A stretch of DNA of 52,647 bases. It comes from Cacconaster sp964598495. GTDB lineage: Bacteria > Bacteroidota > Bacteroidia > Bacteroidales > UBA932. Location: assembly GCA_964598495.1 (NCBI GenBank), contig CAZRBY010000014.1:1-52647 (forward strand), in the 5' to 3' direction. The translations under genes and the position numbers were made by a program. The notes under the pieces were generated by a model, which had not been told where the DNA came from, did not search any database, and was given only the letters and a program-made list of their open reading frames with translations. Positions 25,342 through 33,719 of this stretch are shown here, one piece after another. Within the stretch, counting starts at the first letter, position 1. Each line of letters opens with the position of its first letter.

Positions 25342-26571
25342 ATGGAAAAAAGGGGATTTATTCGCATTTTATTGCTTTTTGCACTCTTATTCTGCATTTC
25401 TTCCTGCTCTATCACTTCCTGCAAGGAAAAACCGGAAGAGGAAAAGGTTAGATCGGTGCTTCTCTATATCAGTGCCAACAACAATCTTTATAGCTATGCT
25501 GAGGATTGTATCCAAGATCTCAAAAAGGGATACGTCCCTCAATATCAAGATAAGAGCAAGATACTGCTGGTATTTTACCATATACCGGGCCAAACGCCTA
25601 CCCTCTCCAGGTATAGCTGCAATAAGGATGGAGTTGTAATCTGCGAGACCATCTGCATCTACGAACCTGAGATGAACTCTTCAGAGATTAGTTCCTTTAG
25701 CCGCGTGGTGGCTGATGCCGAGCGCAGTTATCCAGCTACCGAGCGTGGACTCATCCTTTGGTCCCACGCTACCGGATGGCTGCCGGAGGGCTATTACACT
25801 AATCCTTTAGACCGAGCCGGAGACAAACTCTCACAACCGGTCGAGGACCCATATCGCTTTTTGGTAAAATCCGAAGCTGATGAGCCGCTCAAGAAATCCT
25901 TCGGCAGTGATAAAAACAGTGAAATGGAAATTACCGAACTCGCATCCGCACTGCAGCACACTTACGAATTCATCCTATTTGACTGCTGCCTTATGGGTGG
26001 CATCGAGGTTGCTTACGAATTCAAGGACAAGTGTGAATATATGCTCTTCTCCCCAACTGAAATTCTGGCTGACGGATTCCCCTATCACAAAATATTTAAC
26101 CCCATCTTCAATGTGGAAAACCGTGAAGAGGCCCTTAAGCAGGTATGCTCCGACTATTTTGCAATTTACGATGCACAGACGGGCATCTACCGATCGGCTA
26201 CCGTATCCATGATCAGATGCAATGCACTTGAGGATCTTGCGAGAGTCTGCGCCTCAATCTACCGCAACAATCAGGACTCCATTCTCGCCATGGATGCATT
26301 CCCGCTCCAGATATACTACCGCTATGACAAGCACTGGTATTATGATTTCGAAGATATCGTCTCCAGAATTGCCACTCAGGAGCAATATGCCGAGTTCAAA
26401 ACAGCCCTCAATCGGGCTATAGTCTATAAAGCCGCGACCGAAATCTTCCTCAACATCAGCATTGAGAGATATAGCGGACTGAGCACCTATCTGCCTCGCG
26501 CCCGATACAAAGTGCTAAACAACTTCTACAAAACTCTTAAGTGGAATATAGCCACAGGATATGTGAATTAG
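25342..26571 (+). CDS. Clostripain-family (C11) cysteine peptidase, lipoprotein
   Basis: This 409-residue lipoprotein has a short signal peptide with a cysteine in ISSCS near residue 22. C11 peptidases use a His-Cys dyad: His in LILWSHATGW near residue 140, and Cys in ILFDCCLMGGIEVAYE near residue 213. The segment SPTEILADGFPY is also conserved in the family. The enzyme is likely exported and cuts after Arg or Lys. The ATG is placed only 4 nt after a TACCTTTG element. A heptad-repeat array begins 13 bp after the stop codon. Confidence 0.9.
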   Translation: MEKRGFIRILLLFALLFCISSCSITSCKEKPEEEKVRSVLLYISANNNLYSYAEDCIQDLKKGYVPQYQDKSKILLVFYHIPGQTPTLSRYSCNKDGVVICETICIYEPEMNSSEISSFSRVVADAERSYPATERGLILWSHATGWLPEGYYTNPLDRAGDKLSQPVEDPYRFLVKSEADEPLKKSFGSDKNSEMEITELASALQHTYEFILFDCCLMGGIEVAYEFKDKCEYMLFSPTEILADGFPYHKIFNPIFNVENREEALKQVCSDYFAIYDAQTGIYRSATVSMIRCNALEDLARVCASIYRNNQDSILAMDAFPLQIYYRYDKHWYYDFEDIVSRIATQEQYAEFKTALNRAIVYKAATEIFLNISIERYSGLSTYLPRARYKVLNNFYKTLKWNIATGYVN

Positions 26572-26583
26572 AGGGATTCGAGA

Positions 26584-26681
26584 TGCGTGTTGCGAGGTAC
26601 GTGTTACAAGGTCCGCGGTGCGGGGTGTAGGGTGAGTTAGGAGTTATGAGTCAGGAAGGTATAGTGTTAAGTTGTGAGGGT
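26584..26681. repeat. Heptad-repeat array 5 (about 14 units)
   Basis: Units in register: TGCGTGT, TGCGAGG, TACGTGT, TACAAGG, TCCGCGG, TGCGGGG, TGTAGGG, TGAGTTA, GGAGTTA, TGAGTCA, then more degenerate units. The opening resembles array 4 read on its host-gene strand (TACGGGG, TGCGTGT). It starts 13 bp after the C11 protease stop. Confidence 0.85.
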
Positions 26682-26707
26682 TTTTCAACAAAAAAGAGTA
26701 AAATCCG

Positions 26708-26736
26708 TTTGATTTTAGGAAATTTTGTTATCTTTG
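26708..26736 (+). promoter_or_regulatory. Promoter of rplY-pth
   Basis: TTTG (26708-26711), 17 nt, TATCTTTG (26729-26736). The spacing is slightly short. The 5' leader of about 80 nt contains two hairpins. Confidence 0.65.
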
Positions 26737-26745
26737 CGCCGCTTT

Positions 26746-26792
26746 AAAAGGATCTGTTCCTTTTGGTGCAATGGGGTCCGGAAAGACCGGAC
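26746..26792 (+). promoter_or_regulatory. Structured 5' leader of rplY (two hairpins)
   Basis: The first hairpin is AAAAGGA (26746-26752) paired with TCCTTTT (26758-26764), loop TCTGT. The second is GTCCGG (26776-26781) paired with CCGGAC (26787-26792), loop AAAGA. Neither is followed by a T-run. Ribosomal protein leaders often serve autoregulation; that role here is inference. Confidence 0.5.
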
Positions 26793-26821
26793 TGAGTAAC
26801 ACATTTTAACTTTTATACACA

Positions 26822-27397
26822 ATGAAACAGATTGAACTCAAAGGTGAGATCAGAACCACCGGCAAAAAATCAGATGTAAAAAGCATCCGCAGAGCAGACA
26901 GAGTACCCTGCGTCCTTTATGGACATGGCGTAGAGAATACATCTTTCTCAGTTGACGCAAAGGATTTGAAGGTTATCACCCACACTCCCAATTCTTACAT
27001 CATTAATCTCAACATTGACGGAAATAACCAGCTTGCGATATTCCATGCTGTTCAGTATCACCCTGTTACTGACAAAGCCATTCACGTTGATTTCCTCGCC
27101 ATATCAGCTGACAAACCGGTAACCATAGATGTTCCCGTTGTCATCACAGGCAGTTCTGAAGGCGTAAAAATGGGTGGTAAGCTCATTACAAGCGCACGTA
27201 AACTCCGCGTTTGCGGCTTGATAAACAATCTTCCCGACGAGCTTACAGTTGATGTCACTAATCTCCAGCTCGGCAAACAGATTTATGCAGGCAACCTTTC
27301 ATTCGACAAGGTCCAGATAGTTTCCCCTAAGAACACTCTTATCTGCGCTGTCAGAATGACCCGTTCAGCAATTGCTGCTGCTGCAACCAAGGAATAA
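26822..27397 (+). CDS. rplY: 50S ribosomal protein L25/Ctc
   Basis: This 191-residue protein binds 5S rRNA. The N-terminal L25 domain (MKQIELKGEIRTTGKKSDVK, then RVPCVLYG) and the longer C-terminal TL5/Ctc domain (residues about 95-180, with VPVVITGSSEGVKMGG) are both present, as is usual outside the enterobacteria. It lies 18 bp upstream of pth, a conserved gene pair. A TATCTTTG promoter and a hairpin-rich leader precede it. Confidence 0.97.
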   Translation: MKQIELKGEIRTTGKKSDVKSIRRADRVPCVLYGHGVENTSFSVDAKDLKVITHTPNSYIINLNIDGNNQLAIFHAVQYHPVTDKAIHVDFLAISADKPVTIDVPVVITGSSEGVKMGGKLITSARKLRVCGLINNLPDELTVDVTNLQLGKQIYAGNLSFDKVQIVSPKNTLICAVRMTRSAIAAAATKE

Positions 27398-27415
27398 TAG
27401 TCTATGAGATAGTCT

Positions 27416-28006
27416 ATGAAGTATCTTGTTGTCGGATTGGGCAATATTGGCGCCGAATACGCCGGGACCCGCCACAATATAGGTTTTATGGTATTGGATG
27501 CCTGGGCTCAGGCATCCAATGCCGTCTTTACGGTAGACCGCTACGGCTCAGTTACAGAAATATCATTTAAAGGCAGAAAATTCATACTGCTCAAGCCCTC
27601 CACATATGTGAATCTAAGCGGAAAGTCTGTAAATTACTGGCTTCAGAAGCATAAACTGACCAAGGAAAACCTCATAGTGGTGTTGGACGACCTTGCACTG
27701 CCTTTCGGCACTCTTCGCATGAGGAAAAAGGGCAGTGACGGGGGTCACAACGGTCTTAAAAACATAGACTACACGCTGGCATCTAACGATTATGCCAGAT
27801 TACGCATAGGTATTGGCAACGGAGGTTTCGCCGAAGGCGGTCAAGTAGATTTCGTACTTGGAGAGTTTATTCTCGAAGAAAAACGCGAATTGCAAACCGT
27901 GCTTGATGCGGCAATCAATGCTATCAAATGTTATGGTACTGAGGGCATCGACCAGGCGATGTCTCTCTTCAATCATCCATTATCCTCCACAAAGAAGGAG
28001 GAATAG
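27416..28006 (+). CDS. pth: Peptidyl-tRNA hydrolase
   Basis: This enzyme cleaves peptidyl-tRNA released during stalled translation. Motifs are VVGLGNIGAEYAGTRHNIGF (catalytic His near residue 20), LKPSTYVNLSG, VVLDDLALPFG and GSDGGHNGLKN. The 196-residue length is normal. It is cotranscribed with rplY. Its last 34 bp overlap the end of the convergent S4 gene (27973-28368). Confidence 0.97.
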   Translation: MKYLVVGLGNIGAEYAGTRHNIGFMVLDAWAQASNAVFTVDRYGSVTEISFKGRKFILLKPSTYVNLSGKSVNYWLQKHKLTKENLIVVLDDLALPFGTLRMRKKGSDGGHNGLKNIDYTLASNDYARLRIGIGNGGFAEGGQVDFVLGEFILEEKRELQTVLDAAINAIKCYGTEGIDQAMSLFNHPLSSTKKEE

Positions 28007-28368
28007 AGCTCGTCCATCCGGCGACGCTCTTTCTTGGTGGGTCTTCCCGCTCCCCTGTCCCTCTTAATGAAAAATGTTTCCGTCGGAGTTTTCAATTTGT
28101 CCAATTCGCTCTGGGGGGTGAGGTTTTCAGCATACTTTTCAACCTCTTTAGCCCCCTGACGCTTATCCAGCGGACTCAACACCTTGTATGTATAGTGTAC
28201 GGAACCTTTGCGTACGGAGATGGTATCACCTGTTTTGACCTCTTTCGAAGGCTTGGCTTCGTTACCATTGACAGTCACTTTTCCGCCTCGGCAAGCATCG
28301 GTGGCATCTGCGCGGGTCTTGAAGACTCTGATTGACCAGAGATATTTGTCTATGCGTGTAGAGTCCAT
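27973..28368 (-). CDS. S4-domain RNA-binding protein (Hsp15-like)
   Basis: This protein of about 131 residues starts with an S4 RNA-binding fold: MDSTRIDKYLWSIRVFKTR, then ACRGGKVTVNGNEAKPSKEV. Hsp15 homologs bind stalled 50S subunits. The C-terminus is basic (RDRGAGRPTKKERRR). I place the start at 28368, where the S4 fold begins; a longer frame to 28512 would overlap manA almost completely and adds non-family sequence. Its 3' end overlaps pth by 34 bp tail to tail. Confidence 0.88.
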   Translation of the reverse strand: MDSTRIDKYLWSIRVFKTRADATDACRGGKVTVNGNEAKPSKEVKTGDTISVRKGSVHYTYKVLSPLDKRQGAKEVEKYAENLTPQSELDKLKTPTETFFIKRDRGAGRPTKKERRRMDELYSSFFVEDNG

Positions 28369-28372
28369 GGTA

Positions 28373-29503
28373 TCAATGTTTGTGGTTATGTCCGCAATCG
28401 CAATGTTCCCCGCACTCCTCGTCATAATCGCAGTCATCATCACCGCAATCGTCGCTGACATTTTCGTCGATATAGTCATCCACATCTTCAGCAGGTCTGA
28501 GCCAAACTTCAAGCAGAAGGGTATTCTTTTCGAGTGGAACTATGAAGAAGTCATCCAGAGAAGCAGGAATAAGGAGTGTGCCTCCCTTAGAAAGATCGTA
28601 TGAAACTTTTTTATCTCCCTCACCTATCCGGAATGAGGCAGAACCTTGTGTGCATATATAGATTATGAAGCTGCCGAAACGCTCTGTATAGATGTGCAAG
28701 GTGTCCTTCAGGTCAAGTGCGGTGATTATGAAGTTGTCGCTTTCGCACAATGGTCCGCCAGTAGTGTCTGTTGGTATTACCAACGATGAAGGATCGCTGG
28801 CAGAATAGTTTATGCAATCGATTGCCTCTTCCAGATGCATTTCCCTGGCGGTTTTTGGATCGAATTCACGCTCCCAATCGTAAAGACGGAATGTAATGTC
28901 CGAAGGCTGCTGGATTTCCACCAATCTGATACCACCTGCGGCTGAATGAACGGTGCCGGGCTTGATATGGAAGTTGTCTCCCTTGCGCGGACGAATCTCA
29001 TTGAGCAATTGGACTACAGTGCCGTCCTTACATTTATCATAAAATTCCGTTGCTGTAACCTTCCTTTTGAATCCAATGTAGATTCGTGCACTCTCATCTG
29101 CATCGAGAACATGCCAGAATTCCTCTTTTCCATAATTGTCATAACGCTCAAGGGCAATTTCGTCATCCGGATGAACCTGTACGGAAATATCTTTACTAAT
29201 ATCAAGTAATTTTACAAGCACAGGAAACTGAAGATTATACATGTCAAACACCTTATCCCCCACGAGGTCTCCAAGGTAGGTCTCAAGGATATCGAACAGA
29301 GAGTTACCTTCCAGGAAACCATTGCTGATTATGGAGCTGTCATCACCAAGGTCAACTATTTCCCATGACTCTCCGATATGCGAGATATCTATTTCCTCTT
29401 CGGGATCAGGATATTTGGAATACTCCTTTACAAGGCGGTTACCGCCCCAGATTTTAGTTTTGAGAATCGGCTGGAATTTCAGCGGATAGAGTTTTTTCGT
29501 CAT
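28373..29503 (-). CDS. manA: Mannose-6-phosphate isomerase, class I
   Basis: This enzyme interconverts mannose-6-phosphate and fructose-6-phosphate. It shows the cupin zinc site: SVQVHPDDEIALE (near residue 105), KEEFWHVLDA (near 128), and KPGTVHSAAGGIRLVEIQQPSD (split over residues about 180-203). The 376-residue length exceeds the usual 320-340 because of a C-terminal tail of roughly 35 residues rich in Asp, Cys and His (for example DECGEHCDCGHNHKH-like sequence). It overlaps the upstream CPBP gene by 50 bp and lies 4 bp upstream of the S4 gene. Confidence 0.93.
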   Translation of the reverse strand: MTKKLYPLKFQPILKTKIWGGNRLVKEYSKYPDPEEEIDISHIGESWEIVDLGDDSSIISNGFLEGNSLFDILETYLGDLVGDKVFDMYNLQFPVLVKLLDISKDISVQVHPDDEIALERYDNYGKEEFWHVLDADESARIYIGFKRKVTATEFYDKCKDGTVVQLLNEIRPRKGDNFHIKPGTVHSAAGGIRLVEIQQPSDITFRLYDWEREFDPKTAREMHLEEAIDCINYSASDPSSLVIPTDTTGGPLCESDNFIITALDLKDTLHIYTERFGSFIIYICTQGSASFRIGEGDKKVSYDLSKGGTLLIPASLDDFFIVPLEKNTLLLEVWLRPAEDVDDYIDENVSDDCGDDDCDYDEECGEHCDCGHNHKH

Positions 29504-30338
29504 CGGTGAAATTGAGTTTCTTTTTAAACAATATGGAGATTAGGACAAAAAGAATCAGTGCGACAGCATATATCAATGCGTACCAGACGGTGGGAAGAAC
29601 CTCCGAAAGTCCGGAATCAATGGGAATATCCGGAAACAGCCTGGCCAGAAGCATCGCCGAGAAATTATTGACAAAGTGAAGGAATATCACCAGCCAGATT
29701 GAACGGCTCTTCCAGTAGACCCAACCAAAAAATGCTCCGAGGGCAAAGGCCGGTATTGCCTGCCATGGATTAAGATGTATCAACGCAAACAGAAACGCAG
29801 ACCAGAGAATCGCTTTGATGGGAGAAACATACTCCAACATGCCCCTGAGCATAATTCCTCTGCATAGAAACTCCTCGCAAAGCGGAGCAAGAATAGTTGT
29901 GGCGATAAGAGAATCCACCAAAGAAGAACCGCTTAAAAACTTCTCGAATATCCTTTTTATACTATCAGGCATAGGTATAAGGGAGGTAAGCGGATCGATA
30001 AGTACCGAAATGCAGAGTGTTGCAAGGAGGGCAAGAAGAAAAACCAACACCGGATGCAAAGAGCCAAAGGAGGGGCAATTAATTTTGCGTGGCGCTTCCA
30101 AGCCGGTAACCTCATATCTTTGATATTCCAACGTCGCCTTGAAATAGATAAAAACGAAGACGGGAATCATAGTACAAAAGTACATGACAGAGGTCGATCC
30201 CCAAAAAGTCGAATCGCCGGTAAACAACTTCGGAATAGCACCGAAAATAGTTCCTAGAAAAACAAAAATTAGCACCAGAAGCCAACTCTGACGCAACGAA
30301 GGTACGTAATAACGTAAATTTCGTAGTGTCGGTATCAT
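29454..30338 (-). CDS. CPBP-family intramembrane glutamic endopeptidase
   Basis: This 294-residue membrane protein has about eight hydrophobic segments. The Abi/CPBP motifs are in place: EEFLCRG near residue 158 (EExxxR), FALIHLNPW (FxxxH) near 189, and FLHFVNN (HxxxN) near 228. The family includes CAAX proteases and bacteriocin-immunity proteins; the substrate is unknown. Its 3' end overlaps manA by 50 bp, so the two share a transcript. The promoter at 30352-30383 is divergent from the ftsB-like gene. Confidence 0.93.
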   Translation of the reverse strand: MIPTLRNLRYYVPSLRQSWLLVLIFVFLGTIFGAIPKLFTGDSTFWGSTSVMYFCTMIPVFVFIYFKATLEYQRYEVTGLEAPRKINCPSFGSLHPVLVFLLALLATLCISVLIDPLTSLIPMPDSIKRIFEKFLSGSSLVDSLIATTILAPLCEEFLCRGIMLRGMLEYVSPIKAILWSAFLFALIHLNPWQAIPAFALGAFFGWVYWKSRSIWLVIFLHFVNNFSAMLLARLFPDIPIDSGLSEVLPTVWYALIYAVALILFVLISILFKKKLNFTDDEKTLSAEIPADSQN

Positions 30339-30351
30339 CTCTTTTTTATTT

Positions 30352-30383
30352 CAAAATTAGCATTATTTGACTATTTTTGCAAA
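30352..30383 (-). promoter_or_regulatory. Promoter of the CPBP-manA operon
   Basis: On the minus strand, TTTG (30383-30380), 20 nt, TAATTTTG (30359-30352). It overlaps the -7 element of the divergent ftsB-like gene, so the two promoters may compete. Confidence 0.65.
30372..30379 (+). promoter_or_regulatory. -7 element for the ftsB-like gene
   Basis: TATTTTTG, 17 bp upstream of the ATG at 30397. The -33 element is weak. Confidence 0.5.
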
Positions 30384-30396
30384 AAAAGAAACAGCA

Positions 30397-30720
30397 ATGA
30401 GATTGTGGAACAACTTTCTGGAATTAAGACAAAGGGTCTTGTCACACAAAGTGTGGCGGATAGTCTTCAGCAAATACACCATAGTCACAGTTGTTTTCCT
30501 GCTATATCTGCTTTTTGATACCAACAACATAGCTCAATGGTTCAGGACAGGATCGACTCTACGTTCCCAGGAGCGTCAGATCAGATCCTTCCGCGAGGAG
30601 ATAAAACAGACTGAAGAGCGGCTAACCACTCTTCAGTCAAAGAAAGACTCTATCGAAAGTTTCGCCCGCGAAAAATACTACTTCCTTGAAGATGGCGAAA
30701 CCGTTTATATAGTGGAATAA
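30397..30720 (+). CDS. FtsB/DivIC-like septum formation initiator
   Basis: This protein of about 107 residues has a cytoplasmic N-terminus, a transmembrane helix (YTIVTVVFLLYLLF, about 25-45) and a periplasmic coiled coil (RSQERQIRSFREEIKQTEER, about 56-85). It ends in the FAREKYYF motif characteristic of the family. It scaffolds FtsL/FtsQ in the divisome. I use the ATG at 30397, since the alternative at 30367 would place the -7 element inside the gene. Confidence 0.9.
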   Translation: MRLWNNFLELRQRVLSHKVWRIVFSKYTIVTVVFLLYLLFDTNNIAQWFRTGSTLRSQERQIRSFREEIKQTEERLTTLQSKKDSIESFAREKYYFLEDGETVYIVE

Positions 30721-30732
30721 TCCACGCTACTA

Positions 30733-32121
30733 TCAGATCGTAGGAATTTGCTCATTATCCTCCTCGTCCAAACGATTTTCCCAAAGATATTTTTTCGTTT
30801 CACGAACAATTACACCTGAAAGCAATAGAACTGCGATAAGGTTGGGAATTGCCATAAATGCATTTGTGATATCCGAGATATTCCATACAAGGTCGAGTGA
30901 CAGCAATGCACCGTAATAGACTCCCACAATCCACACGAACCTGTAAATCCATACCATAAAGCGGGAGAGCTTGAAATTATGACCGCAGAGGTACTCTACA
31001 GCTCTCTCTCCATAATAAGCCCATCCGAGTATTGTAGAAAATGCGAAAGTAATAATACCAAACGCAAGTATGAAAGGGCCAATAACCGGGATCTTGCTAA
31101 AAGCAGCCTGAGTCAAGGCAGCACCCTGAGTATAGTCGATATCAGGGTGAGCAATAACGCTGCTCACAAGTACAAGACCTGTGATGAAACATATTACCAC
31201 AGTATCCCAAAAAGTACCTGTGGAGGAGACAAGTGCCTGACGAACGGGATTGCGGGTCTTCGCGGCAGCAGCTACGATTGGAGCTGATCCCAGACCCGAC
31301 TCGTTGGAGAAGAGTCCGCGGGCAATACCGTAACGGCAAGCCATCAAAACGGTAGTCCCTATGAATCCACCTCCGGCTGCACGGGCCGTGAAGGCAGACT
31401 TAAAGATAAGAGATAGAGCTTCTCCCAGATAGCTCCAGTTGAAGGCAAGAATCACGAAACACCCAAGCACATATATCACAGCCATAAAAGGCACCAAAGC
31501 CGAGCAAACATTGGATATGCCTTTGACGCCGAAAACAATTACAAGCATCACCATTATTGCCAGTATTATTGCCACCAACCTTGTACTGATATCAAAAGTT
31601 TCACCAACAAGCATCGATATGGAGTTAGCCTGTACGGTATTGCCGATACCGAAGGCTGCAATTGCAGTGAAAATCGCAAAAATTACTCCGAGCCACTTCA
31701 TATTCAGACCTCTCTCCAGGGCATACATCGGACCACCGAGCATTGTACCGCTTTTGGTCTTGACACGGTACTTAACCGCAAGAAGTCCCTCCGAATATTT
31801 TGTAGCAATACCGAATACACCGGTAATCCAGGTCCAGAACACAGCACCAGGGCCTCCAAGAGCGACAGCTGTTGCAACTCCCACTATATTTCCAGTGCCG
31901 ATGGTGGCGGCAAGGGAGGTCATAAGAGCTCCAAACTGGCTAACGTCACCTGATGCACCTTTGTCTTTTTTGAAGGAAAGTTTGATTGCCTTGAATATTT
32001 TTAACTGAGGAAATTTGAGACGGATTGTCATGAAAATGTGGGTTCCGATAAGCATAATGATCATTGGCCATCCCCAGATAAACGAAGAAAACGAGGAAAT
32101 AATCTCGGCAAAGTTTTCCAT
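30733..32121 (-). CDS. Alanine/glycine:cation (Na+) symporter
   Basis: This 462-residue AGCS-family carrier imports alanine or glycine with Na+. It has about ten membrane segments. Typical motifs are ATIGTGNIVGVATA (near residue 75) and NESGLGSAPIVAAAAKT (about residue 280), plus LGGPGAVFWTWI near 95. The length is normal. The gene stands alone, converging with the ftsB-like gene by 12 bp. Confidence 0.95.
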   Translation of the reverse strand: MENFAEIISSFSSFIWGWPMIIMLIGTHIFMTIRLKFPQLKIFKAIKLSFKKDKGASGDVSQFGALMTSLAATIGTGNIVGVATAVALGGPGAVFWTWITGVFGIATKYSEGLLAVKYRVKTKSGTMLGGPMYALERGLNMKWLGVIFAIFTAIAAFGIGNTVQANSISMLVGETFDISTRLVAIILAIMVMLVIVFGVKGISNVCSALVPFMAVIYVLGCFVILAFNWSYLGEALSLIFKSAFTARAAGGGFIGTTVLMACRYGIARGLFSNESGLGSAPIVAAAAKTRNPVRQALVSSTGTFWDTVVICFITGLVLVSSVIAHPDIDYTQGAALTQAAFSKIPVIGPFILAFGIITFAFSTILGWAYYGERAVEYLCGHNFKLSRFMVWIYRFVWIVGVYYGALLSLDLVWNISDITNAFMAIPNLIAVLLLSGVIVRETKKYLWENRLDEEDNEQIPTI

Positions 32122-32157
32122 ACGACAGAAAAAAGATATTAGTGAACAAATTTTTTA

Positions 32158-32165
32158 TACCTTTG
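32158..32165 (+). promoter_or_regulatory. -7 element for the S41 peptidase gene
   Basis: TACCTTTG, 38 bp upstream of the start at 32204. No clear -33 element. Confidence 0.55.
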
Positions 32166-32203
32166 CAAAGATAGAGAAATGATTTAATTCTAAAAAGAGA
32201 AAA

Positions 32204-33631
32204 ATGAACCGAAAGTTACTGTTCAACACGTTTGCAATTACCATTGCAGCCTTATTGCTTTCTTCATCGAGTTGTAAGGACCCCATAACTCCTGACCCCC
32301 CTCCTGAAACTAAGGACCCGGATTACTTTGCCAAGGTCTTTTTGAGAAGAGAATATATGGATGTATATTATTATTGGTACAAGGATGTAAAGGGTGCCAA
32401 TGCTAAGCTTGACCCACTACAATATGATATCTATGAGTTCTTTGACAAAATGCTCTATGTCAAGGACAGATGGAGTTGGATGGAAGACAAAGAAAGTTAT
32501 CTCGCCGGTGAGACCGGCACCGTTACCGGCACATATGGCGTAAGCATGACACAGCCGCTCAAATATTACGGTGATTATGATGTAAAAGTGCGGTTTGTCT
32601 ATCCCAACTCTCCTTTTGACAAGGAGGGCGTCACCAGAGGTTGGACACTGACTGCAATCGGGGGTACTGCCACGATGGAGTTGATCAGGGCCGGCAAGTT
32701 TAATAGCGAATATAACAAAAGTCCACAGCAATTTACGTTTACCGATACGGAAGGCAACACACACACCTTCACCACATCGGCCGCCACATCACTCAGCACG
32801 AGAAGTGTTCTGATTAGCAAAGTTTTCACCGGCGAGGATTTTGAGGGATTGACAACTCCTGTGGGATATATGCACTATCTGAAATTCAACGCCAATATGC
32901 TTGATGATATTGATAATGCGATGAAAACATTTAAAGATGCAGGTGTAAAGCACCTTATTCTTGACCTGAGGTATAATGGAGGCGGCGACGGTCGTGCCAG
33001 CCAGCGCCTTGTTGACTATGTGGCTCCAAAATCGGCTATCGGAGAGACCTATGTCATACGCAAACACAATGATCTCCTCGCCTCTCAAGATCAGTATTCC
33101 AAAGTCGCCGGCATTTCCGGATCTCTCGAACTTGATGCCCTCTATTTCATAACCGGCAGAGGCAGTGCCTCAGCCAGCGAAATGGTTCTTAACGGTCTGG
33201 ACCCTTTAATGGATGTAAGACATGTTGGCGATACCACATACGGTAAGCCAAACGGAATGTATGTACTGATGTATCCGGGTGAAGATGCCGATTACACCAG
33301 ATACAATAAAGGTGACTACAGCAAACTCAAATGGGTATTTCTTCCCATTTGCTTCTATAACCAAAACAAGGATTTCCGTGACATCCCCGATGGAGGCATT
33401 GTTCCATCAAACTATCGTCCCGATGATCTTTACCATGATTTTGGCGCTTCCGAGGACAATATTAAAGCATGTCTGACACATATTGTTTCCGGCGCTTATC
33501 CTCCCCTGCCACCGAAGAAAACCAAAGCTTTGACCAAAACATCAGGAGAAAAGGCTGTCAAGATCGCTCTGACAAATGAGGAAACCGATCCCAAATATGG
33601 CTCATACACAATACCTTGGAAAAATCGTTAA
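32204..33631 (+). CDS. S41-family peptidase, lipoprotein
   Basis: This 475-residue lipoprotein has a signal peptide with SSSCK near residue 23. The S41 (tail-specific protease) core has LDLRYNGGGDGR near residue 254 and the catalytic Ser in GRGSASASEMV near residue 320, with a downstream Lys in YGKPNG as the probable base. A PDZ-like region precedes it (about 100-190; YGVSMTQ, GVTRGWTLTAIGG). It probably works in the periplasm. The histone-like gene follows. Confidence 0.92.
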   Translation: MNRKLLFNTFAITIAALLLSSSSCKDPITPDPPPETKDPDYFAKVFLRREYMDVYYYWYKDVKGANAKLDPLQYDIYEFFDKMLYVKDRWSWMEDKESYLAGETGTVTGTYGVSMTQPLKYYGDYDVKVRFVYPNSPFDKEGVTRGWTLTAIGGTATMELIRAGKFNSEYNKSPQQFTFTDTEGNTHTFTTSAATSLSTRSVLISKVFTGEDFEGLTTPVGYMHYLKFNANMLDDIDNAMKTFKDAGVKHLILDLRYNGGGDGRASQRLVDYVAPKSAIGETYVIRKHNDLLASQDQYSKVAGISGSLELDALYFITGRGSASASEMVLNGLDPLMDVRHVGDTTYGKPNGMYVLMYPGEDADYTRYNKGDYSKLKWVFLPICFYNQNKDFRDIPDGGIVPSNYRPDDLYHDFGASEDNIKACLTHIVSGAYPPLPPKKTKALTKTSGEKAVKIALTNEETDPKYGSYTIPWKNR

Positions 33632-33719
33632 TTAATGAAAAAATAAAAATATTTTTTATTTATTAAAAAATTATTCCTAACTTTCCGAAAATATTTATTC
33701 ACCTAACAACTATTATTAT

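Noticed and set aside
28369..28512. A 49-codon N-terminal extension of the S4-domain protein
   Set aside because: It lies wholly within manA in another frame and lacks family similarity; the S4 fold begins at 28368.
31439..32008. A 189-residue plus-strand ORF
   Set aside because: It is antisense to the symporter gene, with composition typical of a shadow frame (Thr/Ile/Pro-rich).
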